Assembly (NCBI GenBank): GCA_964244955.1
Contig: CAXTKQ010000017.1
Span: forward strand, 1 to 37,541
Direction of reading: 5' to 3'
Source: Mucilaginibacter_A sp964244955
GTDB taxonomy: Bacteria > Bacteroidota > Bacteroidia > Sphingobacteriales > Sphingobacteriaceae
DNA length: 37,541 nt
The notes beneath the pieces are model-generated. The model searched no databases and was not told the DNA's origin. It was given only the letters and a program-made list of their open reading frames with translations. Below are positions 7,902-15,344 of this stretch, one piece after another (position 1 is the stretch's first letter; every line of letters begins with the position of its first letter). The position numbers were made by a program, and so were the translations under genes.

Positions 7902-8381
7902 ATGAAAACCAGTAAAAAAATAATTGCCAAAGCCATTGGTTTAGGCGCAATTGCGGGAATGCGTGCCACCGTTGCGCCTACCGTCCTCAGCTATTTTTTA
8001 AACAAACATCCAAGTAAAGCTTTGGCCAAATCAAGCCTTAGCTTTTTACAATCGCCAATTACAGGCGTGATTACCAAAGTGTTAACGGCTGGCGAATTTT
8101 TGGGCGATCAAATACCAAACGGGCCAAACCGTATTATTTTTCCGCAAGTGGCAGCGCGTGTTGCTTCCGGCGCTTTGGCTGGCGCAGGTTTGTTCCGGTC
8201 TAACAGGGCAGGCATTGCCAAAGGTTTGGTTTTGGGTGGTGCTTCTGCCCTAGCTGTTACTTTTGGCAGCTATTATTTGCGGAAGTATGTAGATAAAAAA
8301 CTGCACGCCAAAGATTCGGTTGTTGGCGGTTTGGAAGACTTGCTTTCACTGGCTGGCGGCTGGGCTTTGATGAGAAAGTAA
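7902..8381 (+). CDS. DUF4126-like membrane protein
   Basis: 159 residues with several hydrophobic, small-residue-rich segments (IGLGAIAGMRATVAPTVL, ASGALAGAGLF, LVLGGASALAVTF, GLEDLLSLAGGWALM). The GMRA near residue 19, the GEFLGDQIPN segment and the later R-rich hinge follow the pattern of DUF4126 inner-membrane proteins, whose function is not known to me. ATG 7902 is the only sensible start. It is convergent with the nucleotidyltransferase at 8586, and the shared gap contains a form A hairpin that can serve both as terminator. Confidence 0.75.
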   Translation: MKTSKKIIAKAIGLGAIAGMRATVAPTVLSYFLNKHPSKALAKSSLSFLQSPITGVITKVLTAGEFLGDQIPNGPNRIIFPQVAARVASGALAGAGLFRSNRAGIAKGLVLGGASALAVTFGSYYLRKYVDKKLHAKDSVVGGLEDLLSLAGGWALMRK

Positions 8382-8383
8382 AC

Positions 8384-8475
8384 CTAACCCCCGGCCCTTT
8401 CCTCGAGGAGAGGGAGGCAATAGCAACGACCTTTCAAAGTTCCTGCCTTTTGATGGAGATTTAGGTTGAGGCCAA
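8384..8475. repeat. Possible second REP-like element
   Basis: It contains CCTAACCCCCGGCCC, an internal stem CCCTTTCCTC/GAGGAGAGGG (8395-8414, one mismatch) and, further on, GATTTAGGTTGAGG, whose TTAGGTT is complementary to AACCTAA at the left end. Similar CCTAACCC...AGGAGAGGG intergenic repeats are familiar from Bacteroidota genomes. Only one copy lies in this window, so its repeat status is inferred. Confidence 0.4.
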
Positions 8476-8480
8476 AAAAA

Positions 8481-8521
8481 GGCCGGTAAAAGAAGCATTT
8501 GTTGATACTTCTTTTACCGGC
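8481..8521. terminator. Paired form A elements forming a terminator-like hairpin
   Basis: GCCGGTAAAAGAAG (C/A/T), loop TTGTTG, then (A/T/A) CTTCTTTTACCGGC: a 17-bp stem with one mismatch, followed by TTAATTTTTA. It lies between convergent genes ending at 8381 and 8586 and probably terminates both. Confidence 0.75.
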
Positions 8522-8585
8522 TTAATTTTTATTTTAAACTTCTACTTCCTCTCTTCAAGAAGACAAGGAGAAGATTGCGGCGAGG

Positions 8586-9485
8586 TTATCCCCACAAATT
8601 GCTTGGATAAGTTCCGTTGGCCACCAGTTCTGATATTTTTTGCTGAACGACCGGTTTGTCTTCTTTGTAAGTTACGCCAAACCATTGTGCCGAAGTTGGA
8701 ACCACTTTGAAAGATGCTTTGCCCGATTTAATCAATTCATCGGCTGCTTTTGGCAACAAAAATTCGGATTTCGGATCGGCAGCATTTGCTTCCACAAAAG
8801 CTTTAAACATCGGTTCCAACAACCCATAAACAGCCGGAGAAAATCCCCAGAAATTCATGGAAGCACGTGGGTCTTCGTGCAGCGGCGTTTCCACACCGTT
8901 TTCTTCGTACACAATTACACCGTCTTTTTCATAAACTTTTAAACGCTCGTTGATCTCCACCAAGTTGTTGTTTTCGTCAACTTTACAAACACCGCGCGAA
9001 ACAGAACCATTCTCAGACAAAGTTTTATCAATCTGATAGCCCATCAGCGAAAAGTGGTTATCGGTAACTTCTCCGTTCAAAAAAGCCGCCATTTTTTGAT
9101 AAGCTTCGGCACCGTAAAAATCATCTGCGTTGATTACACAAAATGGTTCCTGAACCTGGTTTTTGGCTTCTAAAACCGCATGTGCCGTTCCCCAAGGTTT
9201 TGATCTTTCTATCTCTTTATCAATGCCATAAGGTTTTAGGTTGAAAGTTTGAAACACGTATTCCGTTGCGATCTTACCGTTCAGTTTCGGCTCAAATTTC
9301 GACTTAAAACTGTCCACAAATTCTTCGCGGATGATAAAACTGACTTTACCGAAGCCCGCTTTTATGGCATCGTAAATAGAATAATCAATAATGGTTTCGC
9401 CGTTCGGGCCAAAACCGTCCACTTGTTTCATGCTTCCGTAACGGCTGGCCATCCCGGCCGCCAGTATTAAAAGGGTTGGTTTCAT
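8586..9485 (-). CDS. Sugar-phosphate nucleotidyltransferase (NTP_transferase family)
   Basis: 299 residues, GT-A-type fold. The signature loop LAAGMASRYGSMKQ at 8-21 binds the nucleotide phosphates, KPWGTAHAVL (96-105) contacts the base and sugar, and the metal-binding acidic pair in INADDFYG is Asp121/Asp122. The family transfers NMP from an NTP to a sugar 1-phosphate. The exact sugar cannot be read from sequence, since homologues are annotated only as NDP-sugar pyrophosphorylase-like. It is cytosolic, with no signal peptide. The gene stands alone: an A+B pair of dispersed elements separates it from the M42 peptidase gene upstream. Confidence 0.85.
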   Translation of the reverse strand: MKPTLLILAAGMASRYGSMKQVDGFGPNGETIIDYSIYDAIKAGFGKVSFIIREEFVDSFKSKFEPKLNGKIATEYVFQTFNLKPYGIDKEIERSKPWGTAHAVLEAKNQVQEPFCVINADDFYGAEAYQKMAAFLNGEVTDNHFSLMGYQIDKTLSENGSVSRGVCKVDENNNLVEINERLKVYEKDGVIVYEENGVETPLHEDPRASMNFWGFSPAVYGLLEPMFKAFVEANAADPKSEFLLPKAADELIKSGKASFKVVPTSAQWFGVTYKEDKPVVQQKISELVANGTYPSNLWG

Positions 9486-9512
9486 TGTTTTTTAGGTTGA
9501 TTTTTTAATAAT

Positions 9513-9561
9513 GATTTTTAGGTGGTAAAAGAAGCATCATACTGTTTTTATCACATAAAAG
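9513..9561. repeat. Form A and form B elements abutting head to head
   Basis: GATTTTTAGGTGG/TAAAAGAAGCAT (form A, plus, 9513-9537) is followed immediately by CATACTGTTTTTATCACATA (form B, minus, 9538-9561). The two forms are directly adjacent, so they share a boundary preference even when they differ. Confidence 0.8.
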
Positions 9562-9569
9562 TTTGGTTG

Positions 9570-10688
9570 TTATTTAAAATATTTAAAATCCTGTCCGTCC
9601 TGGATGTTCAGCAAACTTTGGTAAATCAGGCTGATCACGTTGTCCACATCTTCTTTGTGCACCATTTCTACCGTGGTGTGCATGTAGCGCAGTGGCAACG
9701 AAATTAAGGCCGAAGGAACACCGTGGTTGGAATAGGCAAACGCATCGGTATCGGTGCCGGTAGAACGCGAGGAAGCCTGGCGCTGAAATGGAATATTGTT
9801 TTTTTCTGCGGACTCGACCAGCAGTTTATTAACGTTGTGCTGAACGGCAGGCGCATAAGAAACAACCGGGCCGCGGCCGCAAGCCAAATCGCCTTGTGTA
9901 TTTTTGTTGATCATCGGCGTTTGCGTATCATGCGTAACATCGGTGATGATAGCTACATCCGGCTCGATATATTCGGCAATCATTCCTGCGCCTGCCAAAC
10001 CGATTTCTTCCTGCACGGCATTTACAATGTACAAACCAAAAGGCAGTTTGATGTTGTTTTCTTTCAATTTACGCGCAACTTCGGCAATCATAAAACCACC
10101 GACACGGTTATCCAAGGCTCGGCCAACGTAATAGCGGTCGTTCAGCACCATAAATTCATCTTCGTAAGTGATGACACAACCTACGTGCACGCCTAATTTC
10201 TCCACTTCATCTTTGGTGGTGCAGCCGCAATCCAGAAAAATATTCTTCAACGTTGGCGCTTCTTCTTTTTCGCCGCCGCTGCGCGTATGGATGGCCGGCC
10301 AACCGAATACTGCTTTTACCACCCCTTTTTCAGTGTAAATATTGACGCGTTTGGAAGGCGCAATCTGATGGTCCGAACCGCCGTTACGGATCACATAAAT
10401 CAACCCATCGCTGGTGATGTAGTTGACGTACCAGGAAATTTCATCGGCATGTGCTTCAATCACCACCCGGTATTCGGCTTCGGGGTTGATGATGCCGACC
10501 GCCGTACCGTAATTATCAATGTATTGCGCATCAATATAAGGCTTTAAATATTCCAGCCACATTTGCTGCCCGGCAGCTTCGTAACCGGTTGGCGAGGAAT
10601 TGTTGATGTATTTTTCTAAAAAAGAAAGTGATTCGGGCGTTACAACGGGAACGTGTACTTTTTCGGGTTTCTCGGTATTTTCGGGCAT
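9570..10688 (-). CDS. M42 family metallo-aminopeptidase
   Basis: 372 residues. The co-catalytic dimetal site is intact: His80 and Asp82 (IEAHADEI), bridging Asp193 (RALDNRVGG), catalytic Glu227 and metal ligand Glu228 (VQEEIGLAGAG), Asp250 (IITDVTHD) and His337 (RYMHTT). M42 enzymes are cytosolic, often form large tetrahedral assemblies and remove N-terminal residues from peptides; some were once called endoglucanase M (CelM). No signal peptide is present. The start ATG 10688 leaves a short Pro/Glu-rich N-terminus of about 18 residues before the conserved domain. AATACTGCTTTTACCACC inside the gene at 10305-10322 is a weak form B look-alike. Confidence 0.92.
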   Translation of the reverse strand: MPENTEKPEKVHVPVVTPESLSFLEKYINNSSPTGYEAAGQQMWLEYLKPYIDAQYIDNYGTAVGIINPEAEYRVVIEAHADEISWYVNYITSDGLIYVIRNGGSDHQIAPSKRVNIYTEKGVVKAVFGWPAIHTRSGGEKEEAPTLKNIFLDCGCTTKDEVEKLGVHVGCVITYEDEFMVLNDRYYVGRALDNRVGGFMIAEVARKLKENNIKLPFGLYIVNAVQEEIGLAGAGMIAEYIEPDVAIITDVTHDTQTPMINKNTQGDLACGRGPVVSYAPAVQHNVNKLLVESAEKNNIPFQRQASSRSTGTDTDAFAYSNHGVPSALISLPLRYMHTTVEMVHKEDVDNVISLIYQSLLNIQDGQDFKYFK

Positions 10689-10777
10689 AAGTTTTTATAA
10701 AATCCTTTTAAACGGTTTGTTTAAAAGCAAATATAGTAATCCAACTAAAAAGTGCCGAAAATGTTTAACTGCTGCTG

Positions 10778-10805
10778 TAATGCTTCTTTTATCGGCACAA
10801 AACTG
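10778..10805 (-). repeat. Dispersed element, form A
   Basis: TAATGCTTCTTTTATCGGCA then CAAAACTG, touching the stop codon of the GNAT gene (10806). Confidence 0.75.
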
Positions 10806-11216
10806 TTAAAGCTGTTTTTTCATTACTGTAAATTCATGCCCGTCTTGCTGCCAGCTTTCCCCAAAAACCTCAAAACCAAAAGCTTTGTAAAAATTTGCTG
10901 CGCTTAACCTTGCATTGCACCAAACAGTTTTCAAATTTTCTGCGGAAGCAAGGCCAAGGATAAATTGCATCATTTGCCTGCCGTAGCCTTTGCCTTGTTG
11001 TGCTGTCAGCGTTGCTAATTTTCGAAACTGTAAAGCTTCGGCTTTAACAAAAATTGAAACCACTACGGTTAACTCATCGCCAATAAACAAACCGAAATGG
11101 CGGCCGGAAGCATCATCGGAAAGTTTTACTTTGTCTATTTCAAATTCAGGATACATTACTTTTTGCCGGATCGGCCAAGTTTCTTCTGCCGGGATAGGTT
11201 TGATGATTGCCAACAT
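10806..11216 (-). CDS. GNAT family N-acetyltransferase
   Basis: 136 residues with the GNAT acetyl-CoA pyrophosphate loop QQGKGYGRQMMQF at about 85-97, a preceding strand (LQFRKLATL) and a C-terminal AANFYKAFGFEVFG typical of the family. The substrate cannot be predicted. It is cytosolic. Form A and form B dispersed elements flank it on both sides (10778 and 11227), so it is probably a separate transcription unit from the ClC gene upstream on the same strand. Confidence 0.85.
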   Translation of the reverse strand: MLAIIKPIPAEETWPIRQKVMYPEFEIDKVKLSDDASGRHFGLFIGDELTVVVSIFVKAEALQFRKLATLTAQQGKGYGRQMMQFILGLASAENLKTVWCNARLSAANFYKAFGFEVFGESWQQDGHEFTVMKKQL

Positions 11217-11226
11217 TTTTCAAGTT

Positions 11227-11252
11227 CAATTTTATGCCGATAAAAACAGTAC
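11227..11252 (+). repeat. Dispersed element, form B
   Basis: CAATTTTATGCCGA then TAAAAACAGTAC, between the ClC gene stop and the GNAT start. The last base differs from consensus. Confidence 0.75.
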
Positions 11253-11257
11253 CTGCT

Positions 11258-13105
11258 TTAACCCGAATACCCTTTTAGCAACTCACGGTACTGGTTTAAA
11301 ACGGTTGACTTGGATATAAAACCAACAAACTTTTCGCCTGCTACAACCGGGAGGTTCCAGTTATTGGTATCGTCAAACTTGCGGATGATGGTGCGCATAT
11401 CGTCTTGCAGATCAACCAAAACGGGCGGTGCTTTCATCACTTTTTCCACGTCCAGCTCGTCGTACAGTTCGTGGTTAAACATAATGGGGCGGATGTCATC
11501 CAAAGTGATAATCCCCACCAAAGTCTCGCCATTTTGCAAAACGGCAATGAAGTTACGATGGCCTTGCCGAACCAGGTCCAGCAGATCTAAAAAAGAAGCG
11601 TTGACATCAATGGTTTGGATGTTCTTTTCGATCAAATCCGGCGTATGCAGTAGTGTGAGCAAGTTGCGGTCGTGTTCGTGGGTAAAAATTTGTCCTTCAT
11701 CCGCCAGCTTTTGCAGATCCGGAGAAATCGGCGAAAAATATTTAGAGATGACAAACGAAATCACCGAAACGATAAACAGCGGGATAAACAGATCGTAACC
11801 GGAACTGGATTCGGCAATCAAAAAAACGGCGGTCAAAGGTGCATACATCACGCCGCTCATTACGCCGGCCATGCCAACGATCAACAAATTATTGACCGGC
11901 ACATTCGGGAAACCCAACTGCACATAAACCGATGCCAGGAAAAAGCCCAGCGTACCGCCGCAAACCAGCGAAGGCGCAAAGTTTCCGCCCGTGCCGCCGC
12001 TATAAATGGTAATAGAAGTGGCAAAGGCTTTGAACACACAAACACAGCCCAGAAACAGCAGGATGAACCAGGAATGATAAGGGAAATATTTTAAAAAGCT
12101 GACGGAGATTACCGATTGTACCTGTCCGTTAGCCAAACTTTTTACCGTCTGGTAACCTTCGCCAAAAAGCGGCGGCAGCAATACGCAAAGCACGGAAAGC
12201 ATCACGCCGCCGATAACCGCTTTCTGTATCCGGTTTCTTTTCAGTTTGTGGAAAAAATGCTCTACGTTTTGCGAAACCACCACAAAATACCGCGCATACA
12301 AACCGCAGCAAATGCCGAGGATAATGTAATAAGGCATGTTGGTGTAATCGAAGGGATGGCGCGTGCGGAACTGGAACAGCGTTTCTTCGTTTAAAATAAT
12401 TTTAGACAACAAACTGCCGCAAACCGCAGCCACTACCAAAGGCACAAAATCGGTAAAAACAACACCGGTAAGCAAAATCTCGAACGCAAACATGATACCT
12501 GCAATGGGTGCATTAAAAGCCGCAGCAATACCCGCCGAAGCGCCGGCAGCCAACAACAACGTACGTTCGCGGTAATCCAATTTATACGTTTTGGCGAAGT
12601 TGGAACCGATGGCCGAACCGGTAACCGCAATGGGGCTTTCCAAACCGGCCGAACCGCCAAAACCAACCGTTAAGGCACTTTGCACAATTTGCGAATACAT
12701 TTTGGTGGAAGAAACCAGGCTGGAGTTTTGTGCAATTTCGTATAAAATTGCTGGCACGCCCCTCCTTTTTTCCCTGCTAAAAAAAGTAACCGAACTTAAA
12801 GTGGCCAGCACAATGCCCAGCACCGGGAAGATGATGTAGTACGCAATTTGTTCTTCAAAATGCACCCGGTTGTGAATCAGGTATTCAATGTAATGCACCA
12901 ACATCTTCAACAGCACGCCCGCCAAACCCGAACTCAAGCCCACCAAAACCCCCGAAAGCAACAGGAACTGGCTGCGCGAAACGTTGTTGCGGATCCAGGT
13001 GAGGATAACTTCGTAGCTTTTGGCTTTGAGGATGCTGTCCTTTTTAAGGCTTTTTAGCAGGCGGATGAATTGGGCGTACTTCTTTTTGCGGGTGTAATTT
13101 TGCAA
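11258..13105 (-). CDS. ClC family chloride channel/transporter with C-terminal CBS pair
   Basis: 615 residues. The membrane domain (about 40-460) carries the ClC selectivity signatures GSAGLESP (151-158, gating Glu156), GGTGGNFAPSL (370-380) and GVMYAPLTAVFLIAE with the central Tyr421. Two CBS domains follow (about 490-545 and 553-610), as in many bacterial and eukaryotic ClC proteins, and may bind nucleotides. At the position of the internal proton glutamate of the E. coli exchanger (NAPIAGIMFAFEILL, after Glu209) the residue is Ile210. As some ClC exchangers also lack that Glu, channel versus antiporter cannot be decided. A long 333-nt gap precedes the start. Confidence 0.92.
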   Translation of the reverse strand: MQNYTRKKKYAQFIRLLKSLKKDSILKAKSYEVILTWIRNNVSRSQFLLLSGVLVGLSSGLAGVLLKMLVHYIEYLIHNRVHFEEQIAYYIIFPVLGIVLATLSSVTFFSREKRRGVPAILYEIAQNSSLVSSTKMYSQIVQSALTVGFGGSAGLESPIAVTGSAIGSNFAKTYKLDYRERTLLLAAGASAGIAAAFNAPIAGIMFAFEILLTGVVFTDFVPLVVAAVCGSLLSKIILNEETLFQFRTRHPFDYTNMPYYIILGICCGLYARYFVVVSQNVEHFFHKLKRNRIQKAVIGGVMLSVLCVLLPPLFGEGYQTVKSLANGQVQSVISVSFLKYFPYHSWFILLFLGCVCVFKAFATSITIYSGGTGGNFAPSLVCGGTLGFFLASVYVQLGFPNVPVNNLLIVGMAGVMSGVMYAPLTAVFLIAESSSGYDLFIPLFIVSVISFVISKYFSPISPDLQKLADEGQIFTHEHDRNLLTLLHTPDLIEKNIQTIDVNASFLDLLDLVRQGHRNFIAVLQNGETLVGIITLDDIRPIMFNHELYDELDVEKVMKAPPVLVDLQDDMRTIIRKFDDTNNWNLPVVAGEKFVGFISKSTVLNQYRELLKGYSG

Positions 13106-13316
13106 TTTAAAACGGGTTGGTTGGGGGCAAAAGTAGGGAAAATAAAAAAGGCGGGGTGGTTTGCCTTATAGGTTTTCACAACGAAATAATTGTTATTGGG
13201 ATTTGCTTTGATAATTGAACACGTTTTGTGACAGCTAAGAATAACTCCAAATTATAATCGAACGTGGTATTTGAAACTCGTTAGCCAAAACCAAAGTTAA
13301 TTAATATTTAAAAGCT

Positions 13317-13343
13317 GATACTTCTTTTATCAGCTAAATTTTG
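13317..13343 (-). repeat. Dispersed element, form A variant
   Basis: GATACTTCTTTTATCAGC then TAAATTTTG. It ends in ATACTT rather than ATGCTT, like the right arm at 8504. The flanks AGCTGATA and TATCAGCT give a short extra inverted repeat. Confidence 0.7.
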
Positions 13344-13410
13344 TTCCTTCTACTGAAACTAAAGCAAAATAGTAAAATAAAAGTTGATGAAACTTCCTTC
13401 GGCCAGTTTT

Positions 13411-13436
13411 TGCCAAACTAATGTTGGCTGTAGTGT
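13411..13436. repeat. Cassette boundary half-site (attC-like arm), left end of insert
   Basis: TGCCAAACTAAT then GTTGGCTGTAGTGT. The outer block GTTGGCTGTAGTG is identical to the arm at 14332-14344 and lies 2 nt from the stop codon of the next gene. The inner block is not conserved, which suits an array edge. Confidence 0.6.
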
Positions 13437-13438
13437 AT

Positions 13439-14118
13439 CTAATTATGTACTTTTAAAAAAATATCAATTTCTTCTGTAAAGTCGTCTTTTACATTAGGAT
13501 TTTTATCTATTATTTCAATCAGCATCTTTAAGGAATATTTCAACTTACACTCGTAAACTGAATTTAATTTTTGATTGAACATCTCTCTGAGTTCTTGTGA
13601 TATTTCTGAAAGTTCAATTCTTTTTCAATTAGTGAGAATGACCTAATAATGAGAAGAATTTGTTTTGCTTGATAAAAAGATTTAAAAGTGAATTTAAAGT
13701 CTGAAAGAGAAGAATCTTTATTTAGTTCTTGTATAAAAACATGTAGTCCTTGAATGCCACTATAATTAAATTCCTTTTTTTCTTCACCTTTAATTTGAAT
13801 AAAATTGAAATAAAAACTCAAAATTTCACTGTCAAGTTGATTAAGCAAAAGGAATATTATGTCACTTTCATTTTTGAGTCTTTGATCAACATTAGATTGT
13901 GTCTGCCTTGTTAATGCTAAATAAAGAAGTATTGAAGAAATTATTCCAATTATTGGTGCAGTTATACCTCCAATAGTGCTTCCAATGTTACTTACTGCAT
14001 TTGTTGTTAAATTAAACTGTTTAATGAATGCGGGTAAGTTGAAAATAAATACTGCTATAAAACAAAGTAAAATAATTATCAAAGCAAAGGTCAGTATTTG
14101 TCTGTTATTAGTTTTCAT
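13439..14118 (-). pseudogene. putAbiC-like two-TM membrane protein, single-base frameshift
   Basis: From ATG 14118 (MKTNNRQ) there are two hydrophobic helices (ILTFALIIILLCFIAVFIF and TAPIIGIISSILLYLAL) flanking an IGSTIGG motif. A cytosolic helical domain of about 150 residues follows. This order (TM, GxxIGG, TM, Q-rich coil) resembles the putative phage abortive infection (putAbiC) family, which is an inference from pattern. The frame stops at 13564, but another frame continues with coding character (ELREMFNQKLNSVYECKLK to FLKVHN) to TAG 13439-13441. One extra T in GTTCAATTC (13612-13620, plus strand) would restore it to about 225 residues. The gene is AT-rich and bracketed by attC-like arms, so it looks like a mobile cassette. 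Confidence 0.7.
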
Positions 14119-14135
14119 GATTTGATATGTCAAAG

Positions 14136-14344
14136 CATTACAGCCAACGTTCGAGTATTGCTGCAGTTGGGAAATTTACTAACTGTCTGCTTGGCACTAA
14201 AGCTAAATTTATAAAAAAAAGTTGATGTTTTAGAACTACTGCCCAACAGAGTTTTGTCCGCTGGATATAAAGCTTGAATACCCGCTGCTGCTGATTGTTA
14301 CAAAGTCCGCCCCAATTGCAGCAATGCTTTTGTTGGCTGTAGTG
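14136..14344. repeat. attC-like imperfect palindrome between two cassette genes
   Basis: The left arm is 14136-14171 and the right arm 14311-14344. Each arm has two conserved blocks, CAYTACAGCCAAC and ATTGCTGCARTTGGG, separated by 8 nt in one arm and 6 nt in the other. Each block has one mismatch between arms. About 139 nt separate the arms. The layout of outer box, unequal spacer, inner box, loop, inner box, spacer and outer box is that of integron attC sites, although GTTGGCT is not an exact GTTRRRY core. The right arm touches the stop codon of the DUF2971 gene. Confidence 0.7.
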
Positions 14345-15247
14345 TTATATATCCTTCACTAATCTAAATTCATTTGGATGTTTTTTCATTTTTATTAATG
14401 GTATGTTGTTAGACCTTGAATAGTCAATTAATTCTTCTTTTAAACTTGTTTCGTTTAAATCAAATCTTGTCCCTAAATATATTGCCTTTGGTTTGGGCAC
14501 TGAAATTTTATGTGGGAAGTCGTCCTTTTGTTTAAAAATTGTCAGTCGCCACTCTTGTTCATACTGCCAGTCAGATGATTTAATTAGGCTGGAAGCTATC
14601 ATTTGCATTGTTGTATATTCTTCAAAAATTTCAATTTTATGAACTTTGTCTCTGTAAATAATTGGTTGAATAAAAGGTCTGATTGAGCCGTCGTCTAAAA
14701 AGTCATATTCTACACAAAAGCCTTTATGTTCATTTGAATAATGGCTCCAAAGCAAGAGTGAGTCATTTATTAAACTAAAACTACAAATCCTTAAACGCTT
14801 GTTTGTTTCATTTACGATTTCATTCCAACGATTTTGAACTTTTTTGAGTTGTTCTTCAGATGTAAGGTTGTACGGAATGTTATTCAGTTTGCAAATTTTT
14901 ATGAATTCTTCGTGTGGGCTTTGACTTGTTGTTAAAAGCTTAATGTCTTGTTTTGATAATTTGTGTCCTGTTATTGCTGTATGTGAAATTTTAAACTTTT
15001 CTGACCCGTAAAATAATCTTAGACACTTATCGTTGTCAAATTGAATACTACATTCAAATGGGTCGTTTAATGTTGATATTTCAGCAACCCAAATATAATT
15101 TTCATAAAGGCTTTCAAGATTGTATTTTGTTAAGCTTCTATATTTAAAAAATGAACTTGGAAAATTGATATCCTTTATTGGAATAGCTTCCTCAATGTTA
15201 TTGCAAGCCAAATAGTTCCAATATTTTTCTTTCCAGTTTTTGTCCAT
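14345..15247 (-). CDS. DUF2971 domain protein in a cassette-like insert
   Basis: 300 residues from ATG 15247 (MDKNWKEKYW); an upstream ATG at 15283 would extend it into the flanking palindrome arm, so I prefer the shorter form. DUF2971 features are clear: FFKYRSLTKYNLESLYENYIW, a LNDPFEC segment and CSFSLINDSLLLWSHYSNEHKGFCVEYD, then YEQEWRL. The family's biochemical role is unknown to me; members are often found singly in accessory DNA and near defence genes. The gene is AT-rich relative to its neighbours. Its stop codon abuts the attC-like arm at 14344 and another arm lies at 15272-15310, upstream of the start. Confidence 0.85.
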   Translation of the reverse strand: MDKNWKEKYWNYLACNNIEEAIPIKDINFPSSFFKYRSLTKYNLESLYENYIWVAEISTLNDPFECSIQFDNDKCLRLFYGSEKFKISHTAITGHKLSKQDIKLLTTSQSPHEEFIKICKLNNIPYNLTSEEQLKKVQNRWNEIVNETNKRLRICSFSLINDSLLLWSHYSNEHKGFCVEYDFLDDGSIRPFIQPIIYRDKVHKIEIFEEYTTMQMIASSLIKSSDWQYEQEWRLTIFKQKDDFPHKISVPKPKAIYLGTRFDLNETSLKEELIDYSRSNNIPLIKMKKHPNEFRLVKDI

Positions 15248-15271
15248 TTGAAATTTAGAGTGTTTCGGAAA

Positions 15272-15310
15272 CATTACAGCCAACTCGTGTATTGCCCAAA
15301 CTCGTTGTGC
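15272..15310. repeat. Cassette boundary half-site, right end of insert
   Basis: CATTACAGCCAAC, spacer TCGTGT, ATTGCCCAAACTCG. The outer block is identical to that at 14136 and the start of the inner block (ATTGC) is kept. It lies 24 nt upstream of the DUF2971 start; the next gene outward is the chromosomal cupin. Confidence 0.6.
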
Positions 15311-15344
15311 TAAATATCAGTAATTCAAAGGAGTAAAACAAATC

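Larger units (their letters stand above)
13106..13438. other. Intergenic region upstream of the ClC gene
   Basis: No gene is recognised. The region contains a form A dispersed element (13317-13343) and, at its right end, the half-site of the cassette-like insert. It is the leader and promoter region for the minus-strand ClC gene, but no clear TTTG / TAnnTTTG pair was identified. Confidence 0.5.

Noticed and set aside
12129..12839. Plus-strand and other-frame open frames inside the ClC gene
   Set aside because: They are shadows of a well-supported 615-residue gene and lack domain features.
15272..15310. Boundary arm as a terminator of the DUF2971 or cupin gene
   Set aside because: It lies upstream of DUF2971, has no T-run, and shares its sequence with the arms at 13423, 14136 and 14311, fitting a recombination boundary better.
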